Shown: piece after piece, positions 55,017-64,000 of the stretch
Layout: each line of letters opens with the position of its first letter
How positions within the stretch are numbered: position 1 is the first letter of the stretch
Source of the DNA: Tetraselmis striata
Lineage: Eukaryota > Chlorophyta > Chlorodendrophyceae > Chlorodendrales > Chlorodendraceae
Reading direction: 5' to 3'
Assembly (NCBI GenBank): GCA_006384855.1
Contig: VCJN01002102.1
Span: 124,001-188,000, forward strand
Length of the DNA stretch: 64,000 nucleotides
Notes under the pieces: generated by a model
The model's input: only the letters and a program-made list of their open reading frames with translations
The model's database searches: none
Told to the model about the DNA's origin: nothing
Program-made: the position numbers and the translations under genes

Positions 55017-57278
55017 TCACTGCCCATTATTCCAGCGCACTTTGGGGTATCCGAACCGCTCCAAGTCCTCCCGCAAGAACTCAGTGGCTAGCTGCACCAC
55101 CTCCTTGGAATTGTAAAACTCCTGGATGTGTGTGTCAGCATTGTGCGAATGCTTAGAGGTGGCCCTTGTCATCCATGCTGGCATCCCTTCCGCGGATGAT
55201 ATGGGTCCATTCTGGATGCGCGCGCAATGCGAACGAGTTGCCTTTGCAGGCATATCGCTGCGGCGCGCAATGACTAGGTCGGTGAGCTCGCAGGTCTTGC
55301 CGGGCAGCGGGTAGAAGCAGCTGGGTGTGCCTTCAGGCTGCACATCAGGCACAAGAATAAATTGCTTAGAGTTGCCTAGCGTAGGACCACTGGGATGTAC
55401 CCGGCTAGAAATTGTATTGGTCGCAGACAACAGCGGGCATATGTATGCGGGGATCGGCGGAGTGATGGCGCCAGACCACACGGGGATCAGAATCGTGACT
55501 CCATCCAGAACTGACAACGTCCTCCAGGCCAAGCACGGAGATTAGGTCCGGATACCATACATGGATGTTCTCAACCTTGAGATGAAAGTCGTACTGCATG
55601 CCGTGCGACAAGCCGCACTGCTCTGCCTGAGGGACAAAGTGGTAATCCATCTGCGCGCCATCTGCACGCATGGTTGTCAGGGCTTTAACAAAGCGCAGAA
55701 ATTCTGGAGGAGAAGGCTCATATGGGGCACCGTAGTCTGCCATGTGATTGTTATGAATCCCCCCCCAAGGGGAGATGACTCCCTTGTCTAAAAAGCCGGA
55801 GAGCAGGCGGGAGTAGGGGTTGCGCAGCCACAGGAAGCGCAAAATATACGGGTCAGAGACGTCTGCCACAAGATCGCCGTGCGACATGTTCCGGGGAAGC
55901 CAGGTCACGGGAGTCTTGTGCGGATTTATTTGGGTGGGGTCTGCCGGTGGTCCATGCTTCCTGATTAGAAGTCTCTTCCACCTGAGGCGCCATACGATGA
56001 TGCGGGATGATGCAGGATGAGGATGCGGCCCATTGCTATCAAGTAAGCGGCGATAGCAGTCTCTTCTTACCGTAAGTGGCGAGCTCAAAAACATAATAGA
56101 GCAGAGCAGCCTTCGGATGGTACCCTCCTTCTGGCAAGGCCCTCTGACTTGTGTAAAGCGGCTTCGTCTCGATATGAGGAGCGCACCTGCTGCTGCCCAC
56201 CTTGGGCAGCATACAGACCACATGTCGAGACCCATGGGGTCCGGGAATGAGCTGTGGCTCGCCGTCTGAAAAGATCCTTGCAATCGTATTCGGATCCCAT
56301 CTTTTCGATCTTGTAAACGCAGAGTCTACCGTCTCATTTACGCCTACACAAAAGCCGTGGATGCACATCAGAGGCCAACGCCGCAGCGAGTCAGCCTCCA
56401 ATAATCGCCCAATGAGCACCTCACAAATAAGTGATAGAACCGTATTATCCTGGCGCCCCATTCAATGGACAAGTATTAGTCTATTGGCAAATCCGACAGA
56501 GCACGGCCTGCGACGAACAATGCGGAATCCCGGGCACCGCGCACATGGCTTCTACCGGTTAACGGCTAACGCGAAAGCAGTTTCTGGCGCCGGTGTGAGT
56601 AATGTGGCACAGCAGGCTGCGTCGTACGGTCACAAACTCCCAGTATATATATATATACCTCCGCTTTCTAAGACAGCTTTGAGACGACTTTTAAACGACT
56701 TATACTGGTATGTATAGTCGCTGCGATTATAAGTCGCCGATATCGATAATACTAACAAAGATTTAGACATGTTTGTTAATTTTGTTTGGTTTGTATCTAC
56801 GATGATTCGTGAAGGCTGGCTGCAAAGCACACGCCATTGGACACAGATACACACCTGCCGGCTATGGCGAAATGAACAATCCAGCGCATATAGGCCAGCA
56901 AGTGACTTCCAGCGTTTAGCTGGGCGTAAGGATTACCATTTTGCCAGTTGGTCACTCGCTCCCAGGTGGTGAAGAGACCGGGGTAGTGTTGAGGCGAGAC
57001 GGGAAGCGGAATCTCATGATGTGACTCGTTATTGACCCCCGCTGCTGTTATCTGCGCCAGAAGCGACGAGGGGCCACAGAGAAATCAAATCTTATGCATA
57101 TTTAGCATCGCTTATTAGTTATTACATCAGGTCAGAGTCGGTGTTGGCGGTATAGCCCTGGGTTTATAGGTGGAGTCGCTGAGGCGACTCTAACACTCGC
57201 CTGGGGGTGAGGGTGCGAAATTGCTTGCGCTGAGCGCGCTGCCTCGGCCACACTAAAGATGAGCAGTGTGACAAGCAT
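55017..57278 (-). CDS. Carbohydrate-type sulfotransferase (Sulfotransfer_2 family), intact
   Basis: Five exons: 57278-57201, 57051-56937, 56343-56187, 55981-55480, 55337-55017; phases agree throughout, 390 residues. Residues 1-14 are hydrophobic (MLVTLLIFSVAEAA), a signal peptide or signal anchor for the secretory path. The 5'-phosphosulfate loop PKVGSSR and the following WKRLLIRKHG are joined by splicing at the exon 3/4 border; the 3'-phosphate motif is WLRNPYSRLLSGFLDKG (about 168-184); the C-terminus has FLREDLERFGY, as in Golgi carbohydrate sulfotransferases. It should transfer sulfate from PAPS to a glycan, perhaps a cell-wall or matrix polysaccharide (inference). Intron 1 appears to start with GC (cag/gcgagt), where the paralogue has GT. 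Confidence 0.88.
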
Positions 57279-58432
57279 CTCGCACGCGAGAGCTGTAGGC
57301 GGCAGCGACGGCCTTGACACTGGAACCGTCCACAATTTGCCGCCCGCCCGACTTCGTAAAACTCGTCCGGATGCAGTGCACAGAAGGATAGACGAATGCC
57401 CAATGCACTGGCTAGTGACTACAGCTGATATGGGGGGCGGGGGAGACCAGCTTCTTTCCAAAGCTGTTACCGCTTCGATGTTACCGGAACATGGAAGAGA
57501 TGTCTGAAGGCAGCATACTATCCACAACTCGCTTTATCTCACGCTCTATCAGTTTATCTATGAATTCCGGACATGTCGGATTAGTCCGATATACTACCGG
57601 CGGATTTTAGTAATGTTTGATATTCAGATTTGGGATACCGGCATGCTCAGCCTCTTTCCTCGGAGGACATCGGGAATGATTACCTAAGCCGTCTGGGAGG
57701 ATGAGACGATGCGAACCGCAGCGACGAAGCACTATATAGCACGCTCCAGCACGAACGGCGATACGAGAGGGCGCCCTTGAACATGGTTCGACGACACGCA
57801 CAATGCCGGGCAGGCACATCATTCACCGCAATGGAATCCCCCTTATAGGCGCCTATTCAATCAGTTCGTGCTGCTACTAGTCCGCTGATGCCGATGCTGA
57901 ACAACACAACATGCCATTGTTATATTGGCGCGCCACAGTAATAAAGAAACACCTGCCTTTCGCGCAACTTCTTGCCTGTTTCTATGTCACAAAGTCATAG
58001 CTACATTCCATCAGCGAAAGAACTTATGTTTCAATTCTGACCTATACCGCTGCCGCAGTATGTACGAGGAGTTGATATAGTCATTTCATATAGTCTCGAA
58101 ATTCACGACTTTTTTTTCTCGCACCGGGACGGGATTGGAACAGAAATTCAACGCTCGTACTTCATTTTCAAGCCATTATTATCCTCAGGTCAGGGATCGC
58201 AGCATGGGAAATACGAAAGCGAGTTTCTTTCACGAGCACATCATTTACAAATTCACAAGATTCTGATGACAATCACGTAGAAATCGCACCTAAGTGTATC
58301 CTCTCCTAGGCGAGTTACATGGTGCCACATCCTCAACCTGCACAGCGAACCCGTAAACAGGTACGTACTACGCTGACATCTACAAACGTCTAGATGATTG
58401 GCTTCTGCGGGTGCTTGAGCGTACTTGCCAGC
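57279..58432. other. Intergenic between sulfotransferase copies
   Basis: Contains the upstream region of the intact sulfotransferase and AT-rich sequence (57900-58390) without gene signal. Confidence 0.6.
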
Positions 58433-60672
58433 CTACTGATCTTCATTCCACCGCATCTTTCGGTACCCGAACCGCTCCAGGTCCTCCCGCAGAAACTCTG
58501 TGGCCAACTTGACAACTTCCTCATTGTTGTAGTAAGCCATCACCTGTGCGTCTGCGTTATGCGCGTGGTGGGAGGTGGCCGCTGTCATCCATGCTGGCTT
58601 CTCTTCGCGACTGGGGATAGAGGCACGCGGGCTGTGTGCGCCATATTCACGAAGGGCCTCGACCGACGCGCTGTGGTGTTCGATGATCAGGTCGGTGAGA
58701 TCACAGGTCTTGCCGGGTAGCGGGTAGAAGCAAGGAGGGGTGCCTTCAGGCTGCGCAACAAGTGACAACTCTCAGTGCTGATGTGCCTGGCTGCAAGCAG
58801 GGACGGGTGATAGGTACTAAAAAATGCAAGGGGTGCCGATGTTAAGGGTGTTTGCACGATTTGATTTATGTGATTGTACTGCTAATTCATGTAATTGTAC
58901 TGCCATTGTACACATCTCAAGCATTGTGAAAGGAGGGAGACGGGTTAGGTGACTCAGTTGTTTGGGGAGGGAGCGGGCTGATCACCACAGTCGGTTCAGA
59001 GGCGTGATCCCAGCCATGGCTGACTACGTCCTCCAGCCCAAGCAGAGATACCAAATCGGGGTACCACACATGGATGTCTTCGACCTTGAGGTAGAAGTCG
59101 TACTGCATGCCATCCGGCAAGCCACACTGCTCCGCCTGCGGCTTAAGGTGCTTGTCCAGAGGTAACCCATCTGCGCGCATGGCCGTCAAGGCTTTGACAA
59201 ACCGCAGAAACTCACTGGAGAAAGGCTCGAAGGGCGCGCCGTAGCCCATCATGCCGTTGTCGTATTGCCGAGCGCGTGCTACCCCCTCGTCCAGGAAGCC
59301 AGAGAGTAGACGAGAGTAGGGGTTGCGCAGCCAAAGGAAGCGCAGGTTGGAAGGGTGGGAGGTGTTGGCGACTAGGTCCTCACGCTTCACTTCCCCGGGG
59401 TCCAGCCAAGTCATGGGACTGTGGTGAGGATCAATCTGGCTGGGGTCTAGGGATGGGGCATGTTTCTTGATCAGAAGCCTCTTCCACCTGAGCGAGACGC
59501 CATACACTGATAATTCGAATGAGAGGTGAAGGAAGGGGGCCGGACAGATTGCATCATCAGCGAGGCTATCTCTAGTGATACGGAGCAGGGGCATGGACGA
59601 TACAAGCTCCTCACAACAGAAGCCCTCGGTGCAGGAGGGTTGGTGCTGGAGGCTGTGACGCACCTGCTGCTGCCCACCTTGGGAGACCACAGACCACGTC
59701 CTGAGTCCCATGGGAGCCAGGAATGAGCTGTGGCTCGCAATCTGCGAAGCGCCTGGTGGCATCGCCTGGAAGTGTCTATTCCTGTGTCATGAAATCTGCA
59801 TCTGTGGTCTCATTGACACCTGCGGGACAGGGTTAGTGAGCATTTCAATAATCCTGTTTCAGCCATGTATACATCATACACCGCACCCATGCCAGCACCC
59901 GTACAAAATCTGACTGGGAGCCCATCCCCCAATGCACTAGTCTGACCAATTCGTCGGACATAATCTGCGGCGCTGGATGCATATCGGTGTTCTGTGGTCA
60001 GCAGCACAGGCCGCATATCGTTACGTGCACGCCTACTTCAACACGCTGTAATCGACTGGTGCTTCATGCAGTTCAATTGCTCAGAACACAAGTAAATAGA
60101 CATTTAGCAGACGGCCGTTCCCAGTCGTTCCAGGTTCGTTCCATATCATGTTGGATCGGGAGGACTTGTACATCACACGCGCAGGTGAACACAATCACGA
60201 ATCCAATGTCATAGTATATTTATCTGGCACACGATATTACGACCGAGGGGTTTGAAAGTATTGAAACTCTCTACTCGCTACCGGCGGCAAACCGCGGGTT
60301 GTCGAGCAGCCCGGAACCCGCGACTGCGAAGCGCACTCGTACCACTGTGAAAGTCCGTCACTCGCTTCCACGTGGTAAATAGACCGGGGTATAGTGTTGC
60401 GGGGTAACAGGCACCGGTTCATAGTTTGGTGACTCGCTGGTCTCCGCTGCGGATACCTGCGCGGACGCCGCAAGGGGAGGGGGGCAAGATACAGAGTGAA
60501 AAGCGGGGGCAGTGAGCGCGGCCAACTCTCGCCCACGACGTCCCTAAGTTCCGTTAACTGGCAGCAGCGCGGCGTCATCACCAACCTGGGCGCGAGGGTG
60601 CGGAAAAGCGAGCATCGAGCGCGCCGCTGCGGCACTGCCGACGAGTACTGCCAGCAATACTCTGCGCTGCCC
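58433..60672 (-). pseudogene. Sulfotransferase paralogue, broken
   Basis: Tandem paralogue of 55017-57278. The last two exons are intact and close to the functional gene (59487-58989 with WLRNPYSRLLSGFLDEG; 58750-58433 ending FLREDLERFGY). The 5' part is damaged: the signal-peptide exon (about 60670-60590, VLLAVLVGSAAAARS) has no in-frame ATG; the exon matching QHYPGLFTTWERV (about 60390) has a 2-base insertion; the next exon (59812-59673) has an in-frame TAG; and one base is missing just before the PKVGSSR motif. A shorter protein from the 3' exons would lack the PAPS-binding loop. The whole locus is best read as a decaying duplicate. Confidence 0.75.
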
Positions 60673-61910
60673 ACGTCGATCGCATGGTGCTGTTAGGGAC
60701 TGATATACATGTAGTCATATATTGCCAGTCCGGACACCCTCGCAGTGGACGAAATGGCCAGGACTATCTGGGATTGCCGACGACTCGACAGAGAAATCCG
60801 GAGAACTCCACAGAGAAATTGTTTTGCAGCAATAAATCGGAAGATCACAGTGCTGTTCGTGTTATCTTCTGATATATTTCAAGATGAATATATTTATCCC
60901 TCTTCGACGCGCTGGGAGGGCATCGTGTAGTAATGTGAGCATTGCTTCCCTCAAAAATATTGTGTTAGTATCAAAATTATGTCTACGTTTGATCATGTCA
61001 TACAAATGTATGTTAATATGTAATAATACCCTAATAATGTATACGCATATTATCGTGTCGAGATGTGAGCAATGTCGACATGTATAAGTAAGTACATACA
61101 GATATAGTAAGTATGCGGTAACCTCACTGTATGCATTACGCGATCCAGGTCCCCAGCAGCGCTTCTTGTTTGAGTGCCTTTTTTCTCCGGGATACAGCCC
61201 CCCCCCCCCCCCCCCCTCCTCAGGGCTTTCCGTAACTGGATCACTGCCCGCCTAAACAGCCGTCGTAGAGACGCTGCAAGGGTTTCACTGGTGCCAGTCC
61301 TGTCCCGGGGCCGAAAAAAAAGACGTTCAAATCATCCAAGCCATGTCATAGCGGAAAACTGCCGCAGCTAAACAGCCAAACGGAGTATCTTTCTCCTTCT
61401 GGCTCATAACAAATGTGTTGTTATGTAAGGTGGCTCCCTCTCCCTCTCTCCATCCCTCTCCACCTCCGGCTGGACATCGACACCTGCGGTGCCATCCCTT
61501 GAGTTTGCCTGCAGGCAACACTGCCAGTATCGCCAATGATTATGGTTCCGTCCGTATCTACTGCCCCCCCTCCCCCCCCCCCTCTCCCCCCCTGGACTCC
61601 CCCCTTCAGCCACAAACCTGGCTTGCTTAAAAGTGCCAAATCGGCACCCTCACTGGGATCGTGGATCAGGCAAAGCGGCGGTAATAAAAACTCCACAACA
61701 GCTATTACTCCACATAGTCGGCCTACAGAGGGCCCGCCGTGCGCGCTTTAATCAGCGGACCTCATGCGGGTTGGTCCGGGGCGCGCCCGTCCCTGATGCT
61801 GGGTTAAGACAGCTTGTCAAGACGAAATAGCTTGATCCAGTCGTAACAAATTTCAAATTTCGAACTCCACCACACCGACAGGCGAGACCCACGTGGCTCA
61901 CTGCGCTCGC
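60673..61910. other. Intergenic with dispersed repeat
   Basis: AT-rich to about 61130, then a C tract (61199-61216) followed by the inverted dispersed repeat (61219-61310), then a GC-richer region with pyrimidine-rich low complexity (61436-61620). No gene recognised. Confidence 0.6.
61219..61310. repeat. Inverted copy of the ~90-bp dispersed repeat
   Basis: Reads agggctttccgtaactgga through ggtgccagtcctgtcccgg, the reverse complement (diverged) of 12659-12750 and 28804-28894. Confidence 0.8.
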
Positions 61911-63666
61911 TCAGTCTCGCTTCTGCAGCATGATGCGGTACACCGGCAGCTTGTCCTGCGTCACGTACACCTCCCGTTCCGTTGGCACGCCCTGATGTCG
62001 GGCACGCCCACACACAGCACTGAATGAGTCATTGCCTGCGCGGCCCGGTGGGGGGAAGGGAGCAGCACCGCAAGGCATCATCGAATGTCGTCTAATAACG
62101 CATCATGCTTTGTGCTGTGTAGAGTAGCTGCTGCTAACCGATGACAGTGGCCAGACGAGTCCAGTCAGCGTGGCGTGCATGCGACTCACCAGCGGATTCT
62201 CCGCCATCCAGCCCTGTGCCGCCCAGGACGACTCCCAGTCACCCCCCTCCGGCGAGGTCTCCCCTGGAATGTCCGCATCGTCCGGAGCGCTGCAGCTGCG
62301 AGTGGCGGTGGGAGGGGGAGGGGGAAGGGATGAGACGGGGGGGTGGGGGGGAGCACCTCAGCGCCTTTACTCCATCCTACACCAACAGTCACAAAGGCCC
62401 CGCATGCTTCCAGCAAACAGTCACTGGCACCCGAGACGGAGCCCTGCCTGAAGCACTCCCCGGCGGTGTGCTCGCTCGCCAGCTCAAACAGCCCACCGGC
62501 GTGGCGCTCAAACTGATCCCGCATCGCTGCTGCCACCTGGAGAACGCCCGCGCGGTTGGCGCAGCCGGAGACATGAGACATGTCAGCAGTCCGCCGCAGA
62601 GCACCAGCCGGTTGCACACACAGCCGGGAAGCCACTGCTGTGCCTGGGCCAGGACGGAGCGAGTGCTGCGGCGGCCTTGACATTAGCAAGGCATGCCGGG
62701 TGCCGTCCAGGGCGGGCATCTACACCACCGCACCTCCTCCACGTCGGACTGCATGAACACGCGCCCCCCAGGGCGCAGCCGGCGGCAGATGGCCTCCACC
62801 AGCTCCGGCTGGACGATGCGGCGCTTGTGGTGGCGCTTCTTGAAGTGCGGGTCCGGGAACTGGATGCTCACCAGGGCCAGCTCCCCCTGCACGGATGGTT
62901 GGGTGCATATCAGAGAGTGGCACTGGTGGGCGGGTAGGGAGGGGGAAGGGTGGCGGGAGCAGCAGGCATGGCGGCTCCCTCCCCCCCTGTCACTGCATGC
63001 TCACCGGGTAAGTGGAGAGGATGCTCTCCAGGGACACCGTGCCGTTGGCGTGCATGAATGTGACCTGCCGGTGCTGCCCCAGCTCCTCCGCCCACATGTT
63101 GGCGCGCTTTACGATCTGGGCGGCCGCACGCGGGAGTCAGGCGGCGCGGGAGCCCCCCCACGTGTGAGTAGCGAATGCACTGTCGCGGCGAGCAGGTGCG
63201 CGGGTGGCGCACCGGCTGCCTCAGCTCGATGCCCAGGTAGTTGTGCGAGCTGCCCATGTGCCGGTTCAGCATGAGCAGGAAGCGGCCGTAACCTGCGGAC
63301 ACCCACGCCGCGACTGATAAATTGGGGGGCCCGGGGCGCAGGGCAATGCGTGCGTCAAGTCCCCAGCCCCTTTTGAGGACTCCTGGGCGGCTCAAGGGCA
63401 GCGCAGGCATCCTCTATCCCAGCTGCCACTTGTCAGAGGTTTAGGGTTTTAGGGTTTTCAGATCGTGCAGCGCAGGAGGACGCACCGCATCCCAGGTCAA
63501 GGGCAAGGGGTTTGCCGGGCTCCGCGTACTCCGCCTCCCAATCAAGCGGCTTGGCTGGCACCTGCGGCAGGGGCGCGTGCAGCATCACGGCGCTGTGTCG
63601 CTGTGGAACTGCTACGCGGGTGTCTTATGTTGTGCGCAAGCTGCAGCGATGGGGCGCACGGGGGAG

Positions 63667-63700
<34 letters not shown>

Positions 63701-64000
63701 TGCCGGCGCACCTGGAACTCGCGGCGCAGAGGGTTGGCGTGCTGCCGCACACGAACGCCGCCCACCTGAGGGGCGCAGAGACACGGGAGCATGGACGAAT
63801 GCTCAACATGCTAGCTTTTGCGCATGCGCATCATCGCCGGCATCGAATGGGGGGAAGGAGAGCGCCTGCCTTTTCCGAGATCGACTTAATCTCCAGCTCT
63901 GCAAACGGCGAGGTTGGCGCGTCCGGCCGGTGCAGTGAGCCACGTGGCGTTGGCCCTGCGGGCTTGCGCCGACGACCGTCTCCGCTGGCCTGCGCACAGG
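61911..64000 (-). CDS. tRNA (guanine-N7-)-methyltransferase TRM8/TrmB/METTL1, 5' partial
   Basis: Nine exons visible: >64000-63870, 63765-63712, 63561-63486, 63292-63206 (approximate low end), 63115-63005, 62886-62734, 62536-62448, 62289-62190, 61991-61911. Conserved blocks in order: VRVRQHANPLRREF, LDLGCGYGRFLLML (SAM-binding; the second Gly is formed by splicing), NYLGIELRQP, FPDPHFKKRHHKRR, GRVFMQSDVEE, and NPLGVPTEREVYV at the C-terminus, also formed by splicing. The enzyme makes m7G46 in tRNA; the N-terminal extension rich in Arg/Pro/Ser could be an organelle transit peptide (inference). Introns after the first visible exon and after 62448 seem to use GC donors. A C tract in the sense strand (63668-63698) lies in intron 2. 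Confidence 0.93.
63440..63457 (+). repeat. Two telomere-like units in a TRM8 intron
   Basis: tttagggttttagggtttt sits in the intron between 63486 and 63292. TTTAGGG and TTTTAGGG are green-lineage and Chlamydomonas-type telomere repeats; two units may be chance. Confidence 0.5.
63668..63698 (+). repeat. Poly-G tract in a TRM8 intron
   Basis: About 31 G on the plus strand, poly-C in the sense strand, 14 bases inside the intron from the 5' splice site at 63711. Confidence 0.9.

Noticed and set aside
56039..56186. Extension of the sulfotransferase P-loop exon to a gtaag donor after FELATYG
   Set aside because: That junction is out of phase by one base; ending at agcag/gtgcgc is in phase and restores the family motif PKVGSSR-W.
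1..64000. CRISPR arrays, bacterial operons, rRNA genes
   Set aside because: No spaced direct repeats, Shine-Dalgarno-linked gene strings or rRNA sequence; intron-containing genes show this is eukaryotic DNA.

Overview
The window is nuclear DNA of a eukaryote, most likely a green alga (chlorophyte). This placement is inferred from GC-rich genes with many short GT-AG introns, long poly-C/poly-G tracts, an algal/fungal style chromodomain Ty3 retrotransposon, and housekeeping genes for mitochondria (PET191/COA5, CIA30 family) and tRNA modification (TRM8/TrmB). Genus and class cannot be read from the sequence. Splice junctions below were chosen by eye so that donor, acceptor and reading phase all agree.

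Layout. 1-2021: no gene. 2022-5403 (+): seven-exon gene for a secreted-type, single-pass, very acidic membrane protein whose N-terminus has an eight-cysteine pattern like plant lipid-transfer proteins. 5404-7577: no gene, but a perfect 68-bp palindrome. 7578-20660 and 23746-37832: two direct copies (A and B) of a ~13.1-kb unit. Each carries the same Ty3/gypsy chromovirus (identical 5-bp target duplication CACCG, so it inserted before the duplication), a small four-exon membrane-protein gene, and degenerate ORFs. Copy B alone also has a 1033-bp PIF/Harbinger-like element inside its 3' LTR. 20661-23745: spacer between the copies with a divergent pair of genes, a Lys-rich basic protein (-) and a Ulp1-type cysteine protease (+) cut off by the start of copy B; together they look like the gene set of a large DNA transposon.

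37846-49363 (-): two adjacent genes, here called R2 and R1, built from many copies of a ~35-residue helical-hairpin-like motif (core HKSAEDMLAELRGQ) separated by Pro/Ser/Ala linkers. R1 has about 23 copies in at least 1905 residues, its downstream introns are all phase 1, and three of its exons end in the same Phe-x-x-Ala...Ser-Tyr module. I do not recognise this repeat; it is the best candidate here for an undescribed protein family.

49364-51440: no gene. 51441-52503 (+): CIA30-domain protein. 52784-53118 (-): PET191/COA5 twin CX9C protein. 55017-57278 (-): intact 390-residue carbohydrate-type sulfotransferase, followed at 58433-60672 by a tandem paralogue broken by a stop and frameshifts. 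61911 to the right edge (-): tRNA (guanine-N7) methyltransferase, 5' end outside the window. Three introns in these last genes appear to use GC donors. The duplicated arrays, mobile elements and homopolymer tracts mark the left two thirds as an unstable, repeat-driven region, while the right end is ordinary gene space.
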